This document shows positions 16,713-25,758 of a DNA stretch of 64,000 nt, piece after piece. The stretch is taken from the NCBI RefSeq assembly GCF_000686805.1, contig NZ_KK366019.1:1-64000 (forward strand), in the 5' to 3' direction. The stretch's first letter is position 1, and every line of letters starts with the position of its first letter. Below the pieces are notes generated by a model. It searched no databases, was not told where the DNA came from, and saw only the letters and a program-made list of their open reading frames with translations. A program made the position numbers and the translations under genes. Origin of the DNA: Bacillus sp. UNC41MFS5 (GTDB lineage Bacteria; Bacillota; Bacilli; Bacillales_B; DSM-18226).

Positions 16713-17648
16713 ATGATGGGGATGACAACAAATTTAACCAAACCGATTTCAAAAAAATTACTATTTGCGATGCTTATTGTCACATTTGGTGCGGAGATTC
16801 TCCTCTATCTCACTCGTTACAGCTATTTGGCCAGTACATTATATGATGCTGTCATGGTATCCTCGTTTTTTATCGGCTGGAAGCTTTATGGTAGACTTGG
16901 AGGTAAGATGGCCCATCTAAAAAGTCCGCGCCAGCATATGCTTCAATTCACTGGAGCCTTTTTGATTTTTTTCCTGGGAAGCTCGTTTGTTAATGTCTAT
17001 TCTAGTCTCACCTTTGAAGATTTTAACGATGATTATGATCAATATGTTCAAGATTACACGGATTCGCAAGTCGTTGAAGGGAATGAACCGGAAGTCCCTG
17101 CCTTTCAAGAGCAAACGATTGGGGACTTCTTTGAAAAAATAGATTCGATTGGAACGGATATTTATAAAGATTTATTAGCTGGCCTGGAAGAAGTTTGGCG
17201 GCTAGCTTATATGATTCTACTGCTTCTCGTTTTTAAAAAGGTTTTTCCACGGCGCTGGGAGAGGGGATCAAGGGATGTATTCCTTATGGCTGCATTGTTT
17301 ATCACTTCTATTCTATTCGGGATTGACCATACGCTCGATACCGAACAGCCATGGACGATTCGCATTGGGGCGATCGTAACCTTCGCCAATATGGGATTTT
17401 TGTTTGGGCTGATTCTTTTATGGACGCGGAACCTTTGGTTGACGGTTATTGTCCATGCTGTATATGACATAACGGCCACACTCTCATGGTCCTATATCGA
17501 TTATGCTGTGGAATATTTTACGTTAGGTGTATTAATTGTTCATTTGTGTCTTGTTCTTTTTGAAAAAATAGATCAAAAACCAACTTTGCAACAGATTGTG
17601 ACGGTTCAGGAAGATCAGTTAGATGGGTTGTCGCAAAAGGTAGAATAA
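16713..17648 (+). CDS. CPBP-family intramembrane protease-like protein
   Basis: A 311-aa polytopic membrane protein (about eight TM helices). The three CPBP (Rce1-like) motifs are visible: a glutamate pair in LEEVWRLAY (~residue 167), FGIDH (~205) and HAVYD (~250), giving the Glu, His and His/Asp ligands. Motif 1 is EExxR, not the usual EExxxR. An acidic loop (~110-145, DDYDQYVQDYTDSQ) connects the first helices. Such enzymes cleave membrane proteins or mature peptides, and some confer immunity to bacteriocins; no bacteriocin gene is visible here. The start is one of three close ATG codons (16713, 16716, 16722); spacing from AGGTAGG suits 16716 or 16722. Confidence 0.75.
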   Translation: MMGMTTNLTKPISKKLLFAMLIVTFGAEILLYLTRYSYLASTLYDAVMVSSFFIGWKLYGRLGGKMAHLKSPRQHMLQFTGAFLIFFLGSSFVNVYSSLTFEDFNDDYDQYVQDYTDSQVVEGNEPEVPAFQEQTIGDFFEKIDSIGTDIYKDLLAGLEEVWRLAYMILLLLVFKKVFPRRWERGSRDVFLMAALFITSILFGIDHTLDTEQPWTIRIGAIVTFANMGFLFGLILLWTRNLWLTVIVHAVYDITATLSWSYIDYAVEYFTLGVLIVHLCLVLFEKIDQKPTLQQIVTVQEDQLDGLSQKVE

Positions 17649-17652
17649 AAGG

Positions 17653-17690
17653 AAAGAGGCTCCCGGAAAATTGGGCGGCCTCTTTTCTTT
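17653..17690. terminator. Bidirectional terminator
   Basis: AAAGAGGC/GCCTCTTT stem with an inner CCC/GGG pairing; T-rich on the plus side. It lies between convergent genes. Confidence 0.75.
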
Positions 17691-18301
17691 TAATTTTTTA
17701 GAGAATAGGATTTGGAGTTTATCCAGTATTGAACAGTTCCATTTTCTTTTTGTTTAAACTTAATTTTTTCCTGCTCAAAACCTTTGATTAAACTATCAGC
17801 AGCTAATTCCTCCTTCACACTTAGCTCGATTAATGATTTATTTAATTGCACCTGGTCGGAATGGTCGGGGTCCTTAAAGGAGGTCATCATGGCAAGACGA
17901 TGTTTGAAAACAGTGATGATATCCTGTTGGTGTTCATGAAAGTTCTCTGCCGACTTTAGGTTTGTTACTTTTATTAATAGATCTTCTTGTTGTGCTTTAC
18001 TTTGCTCTATATTTCCACTATTACGTGTGAGGAAGTCGGTTAGTATCCGTTCACTTAGTTTGTTGTAATCATGAACATTAGTTAAGTAGGAGGTTACGCT
18101 TATTTCCTTTTGAGTCCAATACACTTTTAATAATAGAGTACAAGTCACCATCAACAGAATGATAGAAGTTATTGTTCTCATCCATTTTTTATTCGAGCGT
18201 CTTTTGCGGGAAAGCACTGGTTTATTGTAATGTTGGGTAAGGGCGTAAATCTGCAATTCTTCAAGTTCTTGCTTTACTTTTTGTTGGGCGGTTGTGAGCA
18301 T
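17690..18301 (-). CDS. Single-pass membrane protein of unknown function
   Basis: A 203-aa protein: a cytoplasmic N-terminal helix (residues 1-40, basic end RKRRSNKKW), one TM helix (~43-62, TITSIILLMVTCTLLLKVYW) and an extracellular helical domain rich in Gln/Lys/Glu. The start is ATG at 18301, spaced 7 nt from GGAGGG; an upstream TTG in frame (18316) lies too close to and partly within that site. No family recognised. Confidence 0.7.
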   Translation of the reverse strand: MLTTAQQKVKQELEELQIYALTQHYNKPVLSRKRRSNKKWMRTITSIILLMVTCTLLLKVYWTQKEISVTSYLTNVHDYNKLSERILTDFLTRNSGNIEQSKAQQEDLLIKVTNLKSAENFHEHQQDIITVFKHRLAMMTSFKDPDHSDQVQLNKSLIELSVKEELAADSLIKGFEQEKIKFKQKENGTVQYWINSKSYSLKN

Positions 18302-18640
18302 TTTGCTGCCCTCCAATTTTCCTAGGATAGTGTGTTTGGAAACTATTACTATCCTACTACACCAAGTGACAAAAAATCCATATTTTCTCCAATTATTCTT
18401 AATTTTGAAGAGTATTTCCCGAGAAATGGCGATATTTATGCAATGGTGTCAGGCACCATAATTTTTTAATGCAAGAACTATATTAATAGTTTATATTAAT
18501 CTATGGTGATTATGAAAAGTTTGTAGAAAATTGCCGAAATAAATATAAGGTTTATCTGTTTCTATTAAAACATTAATTATGGTATTGTTGTAATATTGTA
18601 ATATTGTAGTAATAAATGGAAATTACAGGGGGGTTCACTT
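18302..18640. other. Intergenic region between the single-pass protein and the L,D-transpeptidase
   Basis: A gap of 339 bp between divergent genes. It holds an exact GGTGTCAGGCACC repeat (18445-18457) and, near the transpeptidase gene, an unusual run of tandem TAATATTG units (about 18588-18611), then an AGGGGGG ribosome binding site. No ORF or RNA gene seen. Confidence 0.6.
18445..18457. repeat. GGTGTCAGGCACC repeat copy, intergenic
   Basis: Exact 13-mer in the intergenic region upstream of the L,D-transpeptidase gene. Confidence 0.7.
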
Positions 18641-20032
18641 GTGTTAAGGCGTATTTTGATTGGATTTATTATTTTATTTTTAGGTTTTTCTGTTTTTCCT
18701 CATGCTCAACAAGCTGAGGCTAGCACCGTATCAAAGAAGCAACTGATTATTGTTAACAAAAAGATCAATAAACTAGCATTTTATGAGAATGGTAAATTAG
18801 TAAAAACATACAATGTTGCAACAGGCAGAACATCTAAACTGACACCAGAAGGAACTTTTTACATAAGGGAAAAGATTAAAAATAGACCTTATTATAAACA
18901 TAATATTCCTGGTGGCGATCCTCGCAATCCACTTGGAAAACGCTGGTTGGGGATAAGTAAACAAGAAAATGGCGGCTATCCGTATGCAATTCACGGGAAT
19001 AGTGATGAAAGTTCGATTGGGAAGTATATCTCGGGTGGATGTATCCGAATGCATAATAAAGAGGTAATTGAACTATTCAGCAAGGTAAAAATCGGGGCGA
19101 AAGTGGTCATTACTAGATCAAGCAAGACCTTTAATCAACTAGCAGCACCATACTACAAAAATATTGATTACAAGGCTCCAACGTTTCCATCAGTAACAAC
19201 AGTGTCAGATAAATCAAAAGAAGTGTCGGGCGTAACAGAAAAGAGTGCAACGGTTACCGTTAAAATCGGCTCAAAAAAATATACAAAAAAAGCAGATTCG
19301 AAGGGGAAATTTAAGGTAACCATCCCGAAACAAAAAGCCGGCAAAAAACTATATTTATCAGCTAAGGATAAATCTGGAAACATTAGTAAAACGAAAACAG
19401 TTGTTGTAAAAGACAAAACAGCACCAGTGGTAAGTGGAGTAAGCAACAATAAGACTTACAATAAAGATGTTAAGATTACCTTCAATGAAGGAAAGGCTAC
19501 ATTAAATGGGAAAGCAATTAAATCAAAATATGTAGCTAAAGCAGAAGGAAAACGTACTTTAGTGGTAAAAGATGTGGCTGGTAATAAAACAACTGTTGTG
19601 TTTACTATTGATAAAACAGCTCCAGTGGTAAGTGGAGTCAGCAATAAGGCTTTCTATAACAAAGATGTTACTATCTCCTTTACTGAAGGAACCGCGACAT
19701 TAAATGGAAAAGCAATTAAGTCTAAATATATTGTTAAGTCAGAAGGAAAACATACAGTAGTGGTAAAAGATGCGGTTGGCAATAAGCGGACAGTCGTGTT
19801 TACGATTGATAAAACAGTACCAGTGGTAAGTGGGGTAAGCGATAAAGTAGAATATGATAAGGATGTTACAATCAGCTTTAATGAAGGAACTGCGACATTA
19901 GATGGGAACTCCTATACATCAGGAACTCCTGTCACTACAGATGGACAACACACTTTAGTAGTAACAGATGCTGCTGGAAACAAGACGATTGTGGAATTTA
20001 CTATTAAAAAAGTGGCGCCAATGCCAGTTTAA
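18641..20032 (+). CDS. Secreted L,D-transpeptidase (YkuD) with Ig-like repeats
   Basis: A 463-aa secreted protein: signal peptide (1-27, ending AEAS), a YkuD domain (~33-165) and Ig-like repeats to the end. The catalytic signature has His118 (HGNSD) and Cys134 in SGGCIRM; the usual form is S-H-G-C-I-R, so one position is Gly for His. The enzyme should form 3-3 cross-links in, or anchor proteins to, peptidoglycan. Residues ~185-260 form a Big_6-type module and ~262-455 three near-identical ~65-aa modules (DKTAPVVSGVSN... EGTATLNGKAIK... VFTI), giving visible nucleotide repeats. GTG start with AGGGGGG 7 nt upstream. Confidence 0.88.
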   Translation: MLRRILIGFIILFLGFSVFPHAQQAEASTVSKKQLIIVNKKINKLAFYENGKLVKTYNVATGRTSKLTPEGTFYIREKIKNRPYYKHNIPGGDPRNPLGKRWLGISKQENGGYPYAIHGNSDESSIGKYISGGCIRMHNKEVIELFSKVKIGAKVVITRSSKTFNQLAAPYYKNIDYKAPTFPSVTTVSDKSKEVSGVTEKSATVTVKIGSKKYTKKADSKGKFKVTIPKQKAGKKLYLSAKDKSGNISKTKTVVVKDKTAPVVSGVSNNKTYNKDVKITFNEGKATLNGKAIKSKYVAKAEGKRTLVVKDVAGNKTTVVFTIDKTAPVVSGVSNKAFYNKDVTISFTEGTATLNGKAIKSKYIVKSEGKHTVVVKDAVGNKRTVVFTIDKTVPVVSGVSDKVEYDKDVTISFNEGTATLDGNSYTSGTPVTTDGQHTLVVTDAAGNKTIVEFTIKKVAPMPV

Positions 20033-20072
20033 TATTTTAATTGCCGAGAAATAAATGGCGCAGGAAAGGAAG

Positions 20073-20111
20073 ACAGCACTCAATCATTCGTGATTAGAGT
20101 GCTGTTCTTTT
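20073..20111 (+). terminator. Terminator of the L,D-transpeptidase gene
   Basis: A 14-bp stem (ACAGCACTCAATCA / TGATTAGAGTGCTGT with one bulge) closed by a TTCG tetraloop, then TTCTTTTA. Confidence 0.85.
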
Positions 20112-20129
20112 ATTGTAGATTAATATAAA

Positions 20130-20161
20130 AAGTCCCAAGTGAATGAACTCACTTAGGACTT
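20130..20161 (-). terminator. Terminator of the LysM-3D gene
   Basis: On the minus strand AAGTCCTAAGTGA pairs with TCACTTGGGACTT around ATGA-type loop and runs into TTTTTATATT. Confidence 0.85.
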
Positions 20162-20169
20162 AGACTTGA

Positions 20170-20745
20170 TTATTTTAATATTTGAACTTTCACTGTTTTT
20201 CTTCCCCATTGAATAGCTTTCTTATAAGAAGGAACGAAGATATCAATCTTTTTCCCTTTAATGGCACCGCCTGTGTCACCGGCGATTGCGTAGCCATACC
20301 CTTCAACATAGACCTTTGTGCCAAGTTTGATGACTTTAGGGTCAACAGAGATTACTTTAAGTTTTGGATTTTTCTTAAGATTAAGACCTAAAGCAGTGAT
20401 ACCAGAACAATTTTTACAATTTGCTGTATAGGCAGTAGCGCTAACAGTGATTGTTTTTACTACTTTTTGCTTCTTTGAGCTCGTTGTAGTAGTTTTGGCT
20501 TTCTTAGCCGTTGTAGTAGTAGTTGTTGTACTACTTACTTTTAACTTCTGATTCGGATGAATTGTATTTGATTTAAGGTTATTCCATTTTTTTAATGTAT
20601 TTACCGAGACTTTATATGTTTTTGCAATACGATAAAGTGAATCGCCACTCTTAACTTTATATGTATTGGATGCTGCGAATGCGCCGTTACTACTTCCAAA
20701 TAATATCATACCTGCCAAACCAAACATGACGAGGAATTTCTTCAT
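20170..20745 (-). CDS. LysM plus 3D-domain cell-wall protein (YocH-like)
   Basis: A 191-aa secreted protein. Signal peptide (1-24), one LysM domain (~28-70, YKVKSGDSLYRIAKTYKVS), a Thr/Lys-rich linker (~72-95) and a C-terminal 3D domain (~100-190) with the three conserved aspartates (VDPKVI, GDTGGAIKG, KKIDIF). 3D domains are the catalytic part of stationary-phase lytic/MltA-type enzymes. B. subtilis YocH has two LysM domains; this one has one. A likely muralytic or wall-remodelling enzyme. Confidence 0.85.
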   Translation of the reverse strand: MKKFLVMFGLAGMILFGSSNGAFAASNTYKVKSGDSLYRIAKTYKVSVNTLKKWNNLKSNTIHPNQKLKVSSTTTTTTTAKKAKTTTTSSKKQKVVKTITVSATAYTANCKNCSGITALGLNLKKNPKLKVISVDPKVIKLGTKVYVEGYGYAIAGDTGGAIKGKKIDIFVPSYKKAIQWGRKTVKVQILK

Positions 20746-21075
20746 AATTAAAACCCCTTTCTACTGTTATATAAAAGTTACCACAATAATATTACACAAA
20801 TATTTCAATAGCTTACTAGTTTCATGACAAATCCGTTATATTAAGGTGTCATTAAGTAATAATAAGTAATTAATTTGGTGTCAGGCAGCACTCGTGGACA
20901 AAATCACTATTTTGTCCGTGTGAGGTGAACAATTGTATTGTTTGGAATTATTTTACAAAACCTAAAGGGTAAGTTTGCTAGTTTTTAATATAAGGTTTGA
21001 AGGTTTCCGGGTATTTAATCAATACCTGAATATAGTATAATATTAAAAAATGGTATTTTTGGAGGTAATTAGGTT
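20746..21075. other. Intergenic region with repeat-like hairpin
   Basis: A 330-bp gap between divergent genes. It contains the GGTG repeat variant with a GGACAAAAT/ATTTTGTCC inverted repeat (20877-20917), followed by AT-rich sequence and a GGAGG site for the 171-aa gene. No ORF or RNA family recognised. Confidence 0.6.
20877..20917. repeat. GGTG repeat variant with perfect 9-bp inverted repeat
   Basis: GGTGTCAGGCAGCAC (variant of the 13-mer) is followed by GGACAAAAT (20896-20904), a CACT loop and ATTTTGTCC (20909-20917). It may be a fuller version of the repeat whose 13-mer cores occur elsewhere. Confidence 0.55.
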
Positions 21076-21591
21076 ATGAAGAAGTTGATGAGGATTACTT
21101 TTATCCTAATTGCTTTTGTTCTTATTTTTGCAACAGTGAAGCCAGAAGCAACATCCGCAAGCACGTATGTCAATAAAGATTTTGCTGCGTTTGCAAAGAA
21201 AGGAAAATTAAAAGGGGTATATGGAAATGTAAACATGACATATAAGACCTTGAAAAAGAAGCAAAAAGGTAGAGTAGGGCAATCTGAATCATATATTTAC
21301 TATAGTACGAAAAATGCTTATTACGGCTTCTTTTATGGAAATTCAGACACCAAATTCTCATCAGGACAAAAAGTTGTAATAATAACTAAAATGGTTTCAA
21401 CAAAAGTTACAGCTAGCCAAATGAAAAAATATTTTGGTAAACCCGTCGCATGGCATACATACAAAGCAGGAAAATATTACGTTCGCTACGTAGATATGTC
21501 AAAGGGTAAAGTTGAAATTCAACTCGGAACAAAAGCTGGGATGAATGCCTACTACAGTACGGATGAAGATGGGACAATAACTATTAAATAG
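21076..21591 (+). CDS. Secreted protein of unknown function
   Basis: A 171-aa protein with a signal peptide (1-28, ending TSASTY). The mature part is lysine- and tyrosine-rich, with SESYIYYSTKNAYYGFFYG in the middle and a predicted beta-sheet pattern. There is a GGAGG site before ATG and a terminator after it, so it is monocistronic. No family or catalytic motif recognised. Confidence 0.75.
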   Translation: MKKLMRITFILIAFVLIFATVKPEATSASTYVNKDFAAFAKKGKLKGVYGNVNMTYKTLKKKQKGRVGQSESYIYYSTKNAYYGFFYGNSDTKFSSGQKVVIITKMVSTKVTASQMKKYFGKPVAWHTYKAGKYYVRYVDMSKGKVEIQLGTKAGMNAYYSTDEDGTITIK

Positions 21592-21618
21592 CCATTCAAA
21601 TCTTAATAAATGTCTTGT

Positions 21619-21658
21619 AAAAAGGGGAAATCGGCCACATTGTCGGTTTCCTCTTTTC
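21619..21658 (+). terminator. Terminator of the 171-aa secreted protein gene
   Basis: AAAGGGGAAATCGGC pairs with GTCGGTTTCCTCTTT (a few G-U pairs) around CACATT and is followed by TTTTC. Confidence 0.75.
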
Positions 21659-21776
21659 AAGTTATAGAGTAACGAAATAATATTTCTTTCAATTCACCTA
21701 ATCTATCAACCACGTGATAAAATGTAAATAAATAGAATGACATATTACGTGAAATAACCATAATGGGGGATAACTA

Positions 21777-24776
21777 GTGAAGTACATGTGGTCTCTGAGC
21801 TTGATGATGCTCAGCTTACTTTTTATGTCTTTGGACGCCAGTGCTGATGGGATCAATGCCCATCCAAAGAAAATCGATCCAGATGTGTTGTTTAAGGAGA
21901 AAACAGAATATATTGCCGAAGAACTAATAGTCAAGTTTGCGCCAGATACGACACAAACGGAACGGGAGGACCTGCTTAAACAAGTGGATGTAGAGGAAGA
22001 AACTCCATTAGGTGACGAGGATTTCTCCTTAGTTAAAGTCAGGCCCGGTGCGAATTTAACCACGATTGCGAAACAGTTATTAATGAGTAAGCAAGTTGCT
22101 TTAGTCGAACCAAATTATAAGTACAAAAAAGCATATCTGCCAAAAGAGCCGAGCTATAGCCGGCAATGGTACCTTACTAAACTCCAACTGCCAAAAGCAT
22201 GGGACAAAACAAAGGGGTCTTCGAAAATTACTGTCGCAGTCATCGATGGAGGAGTTCAGAAGGACCACCCAGACTTAAAAGGGAAAATCGTCAGCCCTTA
22301 TAATGCCGTAAACGGTTCTTCCAGTTATTATCCCGATGAACATGCTACACATGTAGCTGGCATTATCGCAGGAAGTATTAATAAGTTTGGGATTGCTGGG
22401 ATTGCTCCGAATGTAAAAATCATGCCAATTAACGTTTTTCAAGGGGATCAGGCAAGTAGCGATACAGTCATCCGAGCCATTTATTACGCTGTGGCCCACC
22501 ACGCTGATGTCATTAATATGAGCCTTGGTGATGATAGTTATAGTGATTTACTAGAGTCTGCAACAAAATATGCCAGATCAAAAGGTGTTGTCCTTGTGGC
22601 TGCGGCCGGTAATTCTAGCACATACATGCCGATGTATCCTGCTGCATCCGAGGGTGTGTTAGGTGTTAGTGCAACCGATCGAAACGATAGAATTGCCAGC
22701 TTTTCAAACTATGGACATTATATAGACCTTGCTGCTCCAGGGGTGGATATTTATTCATCCATAGCTGGAAGTACGTATGCTTCATATGACGGCACATCCA
22801 TGGCCGCGCCAATGGTTTCAGGAATTGCTGCACTCGTCCGGACGAAGAACCCATTTTTAAGTCCAAGTCAGGTAGAAACCATTCTAAAAAAATCAACGGT
22901 TGATCTCGGCAGCAGGGGATGGGATGAAGATTTCGGGTATGGAAGAATTGATGCGTATAAGGCAGTTTCGAATACACATGCACCGATTTCAACCATTACG
23001 GCTCCGAAAGCCTATACCATGACAGGGAAAAACAAAGCTGCATTTTCATTTAAAACAACAAGTAAAACCAAGGTTTCTTTATCGATTAAGGATACACACG
23101 GAAAAACGATTAGGAAAATACTATCTAATAAAACCTCAACGGGAGCAAAAATCTCCGCTTCTTGGGATGGAAAATCAACAAGTAAAAAGTTTGTATCGAC
23201 AGGTAGCTATAAAGTAGAAGTAAAAATCACAAAAGGGTCCGACAGCTTCTATAAAAGCACGATAATTAAGGTTGTGAATCATACGAAAGCCGCCATTTTG
23301 GTGTCAGGCACCTACTCCTATTCTCCGAATGTAAGCGGAAAGGTTACGATTCCATATGAGTTAACACAAAAAGTGAAGGTAACTGCTGTTGTGACGGATA
23401 AGACCAGTAAAACGGTAAAGAAAATTCTCTCTAAAAAAACAATCTCAGCCGGTAAGCATTCAATAGTATGGGATGGGAAAACAACCAAAGGGCGACTAGT
23501 GAAGGATGGGACATATCAGATCGTTTGGTCATTTACAGATAGCCACAATAAAAAAGGGAAAACCAAAAGGGTTCAACTAACAGTGGACAGCGTACGGCCA
23601 ACAGGGAAAATAACACTATCATCAACACTGTTTAAAATGGACACTAAAAGCACGAACACCATGAAAGTGGCTTTAAAAGAAACCTCATATGTAATCGTCT
23701 ATGTTGTCAATGAAAAAGGGACAATCATTAAGAAATTGATTAACAAAAAAGCCAACCCTGGTACAATCACCGCTATCTGGAATGGAAAAAATGATAAAAA
23801 TAAATTAGTTCCTGAAGGAACGTACCGATATTTCGTTCAGTTAAAGGATATGGCTGGGAATATAACTAAGATGAACAGCACTCCGATCATCCTGCAGGAC
23901 TGGCGTGTTCCTGCTATTGCCTCGGGGAAAGAATATTATTTAAAAACAAAAGGGACCATGACCATCGGCTATACCTTAAACAAGCCTGGAAAGGTGACAA
24001 TTGGAATTTATCAAAGCGGGGAACGCGTATCTACTATTAAAATAGCTGCTTCCGAATTAGCAGGGCAGCACTCCTTTACTTGGAATGTGACGGATGATGC
24101 CAACAACCAGCTTAACGATGGTCAATATCAGTTTAAAATTAAAGTCGTGGATAAGTATAATGTCACTCAAATCTACTCAGGGAATGTCCATGTCGATCTT
24201 AATAAAATCGAAATAAGTTATCCTGCTGTTGTCATGTTCTATCCAGGTGAGGGCAGTGAGGTACATTACAAACTTTCACGGTCAGCGAATGTGACGATAG
24301 AAATTTTGAATCAAGCGAATCAAAAAATTAAAACGATAGCACAAGATAAAGCAGTAAATGCGGGAAGTCAATATTTTACATGGCTTAGTGGCGATGAAAA
24401 GGGTGACACTTATTATTACGTCATCACCGCTAAGAATGCCTACGGACAAATGTCTGTTAAGGGGAAAATGACTTCAACAGGTAACCCAGCGTGGTTAGTT
24501 TCACATAGTCTTAGCTTTCACTTAGCTTCCGATCAAATTTATAACGATCAATTACAGATGAAAATTAACACAACACAGCAGATTACGGCTATCGTTCATG
24601 TTTATAACTATGAGGGCAGTTCGCAAATTGTCCAAAAGCAATATACGGTGAAGTCAGGTTCCAATACGCTTGTCTATACCAAACCTTCAAAATATACCAG
24701 GTATTACTATTTGATCGAATATCGTGATTCATTAGGAAATGAATATTGGTATGAAATAAATGAGTTAAATTACTAA
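21777..24776 (+). CDS. Secreted subtilisin-like S8 protease with FlgD-type Ig repeats
   Basis: A 999-aa protein: signal peptide (1-23), an I9-type inhibitor propeptide (~45-115, ELIVKFAPDTTQ... VEPNYKYKKA) and an S8 catalytic domain (~125-395). The triad is Asp157 (VIDGG), His189 (HATHVAG) and Ser341 (GTSMAAP). Residues ~400-830 carry at least four FlgD-like Ig repeats, marked by W-[DN]-G-K-[ND]...G-x-Y patterns (SWDGKSTSKK, VWDGKTTKGR, IWNGKNDKNK, TWNVTDDANN); the remainder is beta-rich. There is no sortase motif or TM segment, so it is probably secreted or wall-associated. GTG start with TGGGGGA upstream. A GGTGTCAGGCACC repeat lies in frame (VSGT). Confidence 0.92.
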   Translation: MKYMWSLSLMMLSLLFMSLDASADGINAHPKKIDPDVLFKEKTEYIAEELIVKFAPDTTQTEREDLLKQVDVEEETPLGDEDFSLVKVRPGANLTTIAKQLLMSKQVALVEPNYKYKKAYLPKEPSYSRQWYLTKLQLPKAWDKTKGSSKITVAVIDGGVQKDHPDLKGKIVSPYNAVNGSSSYYPDEHATHVAGIIAGSINKFGIAGIAPNVKIMPINVFQGDQASSDTVIRAIYYAVAHHADVINMSLGDDSYSDLLESATKYARSKGVVLVAAAGNSSTYMPMYPAASEGVLGVSATDRNDRIASFSNYGHYIDLAAPGVDIYSSIAGSTYASYDGTSMAAPMVSGIAALVRTKNPFLSPSQVETILKKSTVDLGSRGWDEDFGYGRIDAYKAVSNTHAPISTITAPKAYTMTGKNKAAFSFKTTSKTKVSLSIKDTHGKTIRKILSNKTSTGAKISASWDGKSTSKKFVSTGSYKVEVKITKGSDSFYKSTIIKVVNHTKAAILVSGTYSYSPNVSGKVTIPYELTQKVKVTAVVTDKTSKTVKKILSKKTISAGKHSIVWDGKTTKGRLVKDGTYQIVWSFTDSHNKKGKTKRVQLTVDSVRPTGKITLSSTLFKMDTKSTNTMKVALKETSYVIVYVVNEKGTIIKKLINKKANPGTITAIWNGKNDKNKLVPEGTYRYFVQLKDMAGNITKMNSTPIILQDWRVPAIASGKEYYLKTKGTMTIGYTLNKPGKVTIGIYQSGERVSTIKIAASELAGQHSFTWNVTDDANNQLNDGQYQFKIKVVDKYNVTQIYSGNVHVDLNKIEISYPAVVMFYPGEGSEVHYKLSRSANVTIEILNQANQKIKTIAQDKAVNAGSQYFTWLSGDEKGDTYYYVITAKNAYGQMSVKGKMTSTGNPAWLVSHSLSFHLASDQIYNDQLQMKINTTQQITAIVHVYNYEGSSQIVQKQYTVKSGSNTLVYTKPSKYTRYYYLIEYRDSLGNEYWYEINELNY
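23300..23312. repeat. GGTGTCAGGCACC repeat copy inside the S8 protease gene
   Basis: Exact 13-mer, in frame as Val-Ser-Gly-Thr between two Ig repeats. Confidence 0.7.
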
Positions 24777-24784
24777 ATAACCTA

Positions 24785-24822
24785 AAAAACCCTCGGTCTA
24801 AAATCTCAGACCGAGGGTTTTT
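24785..24822. terminator. Bidirectional terminator
   Basis: A 13-bp perfect stem AAACCCTCGGTCT/AGACCGAGGGTTT with A-run and T-run flanks, between the convergent protease and tagU genes. Confidence 0.95.
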
Positions 24823-24825
24823 AAC

Positions 24826-25758
24826 TTAATTAGTTTCCAATTGTGTTTTCAATTCTGTTTGAATTCGTTGTTTTTCGTCATCTGGAACAACGTAATAATA
24901 GATTCCGTTGATTTTTGTCCCTTTACCTTTTATGGTCATTTGATCGACGTTACCTGCCGCACTTCTATAATTCTTCTGAATGTCCATCATTTGATCAAAA
25001 GTTAGGTTCGTTCTAACGTTATTGCCGAGTGCTGCAAAAATATCCTGATATTTGGTAAGTGAAGAGAGACTTGCACCCTCACTTAATACACCTTGAATAA
25101 TTTCACGTTGACGTAATTGTCTCCCAAAATCGCCACGAGGATCCTCATGCCGCATACGAGTAAAGGCTAATGCCTTTTTGCCATCCAAAGTCACCTGACC
25201 CTTTGGAAAATGGTAACCACCTTGAGAAAAATCTAAATCATTGTCAACGGTTATACCGCCAACAGCATCAACAATATCTTTAAAACCTTCCATGTTGACC
25301 TTTACGAAATAATCTATTGGGATGTCCAAAAAGTTTTCCACTGTGTTCATCGCCATTTCCTCATTACCAAAAGCATATGCATGGTTAATTTTATCCACAG
25401 TTCCTTTACCTACGATTTCAGTGCGTGTATCACGTGGGATACTCAGCATTTTAACAGAATTCAGTTTAGGGTTGACAGAAAGTATAATCATTGTGTCAGA
25501 ACGGCCTTTATCGCCTTTACGCTGGTCCACGCCCAAGAGTAGAACGGAAAACGGTTGTTTGTTTTGTAATGATACCTCTTCGACACGTTTGTCGGATTTA
25601 ACTCGATCAATTGGATGATGCATGGTTTCTACAGCATTCGTTAATGATCTATATACTGAATAGGCATAAGCCCCAATTCCAATTAATAGAACTAATAAAA
25701 TTATTCCAGTAACGCGGAGCCATTTATTCTTTTTCTTTGTTTTCTTCTCAGCTCTCAT
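24826..25758 (-). CDS. tagU: LCP-family wall teichoic acid ligase TagU (LytR)
   Basis: A 310-aa type II membrane protein: basic N-terminus, one TM helix (~14-34) and an extracellular LytR-CpsA-Psr domain. Conserved LCP motifs: FSVLLLGVDQR (Asp), GRSDTMI, SIPRDTR, DKINHAYAFG and RMRHEDPRGDFGRQLRQRE, which bind the polyprenyl pyrophosphate. It transfers teichoic acid or related polymers from lipid carrier to peptidoglycan. Length and motif order match B. subtilis TagU/LytR (about 306 aa) as I recall it. Strong GGAGGC site. It fits the CDP-glycerol polymer cluster in the same window. Confidence 0.88.
   Translation of the reverse strand: MRAEKKTKKKNKWLRVTGIILLVLLIGIGAYAYSVYRSLTNAVETMHHPIDRVKSDKRVEEVSLQNKQPFSVLLLGVDQRKGDKGRSDTMIILSVNPKLNSVKMLSIPRDTRTEIVGKGTVDKINHAYAFGNEEMAMNTVENFLDIPIDYFVKVNMEGFKDIVDAVGGITVDNDLDFSQGGYHFPKGQVTLDGKKALAFTRMRHEDPRGDFGRQLRQREIIQGVLSEGASLSSLTKYQDIFAALGNNVRTNLTFDQMMDIQKNYRSAAGNVDQMTIKGKGTKINGIYYYVVPDDEKQRIQTELKTQLETN

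Noticed and set aside
16713..18301. Bacteriocin/immunity locus around the CPBP protein
   Set aside because: The 31-aa ORF has no double-glycine leader and no transporter or modification gene is nearby.
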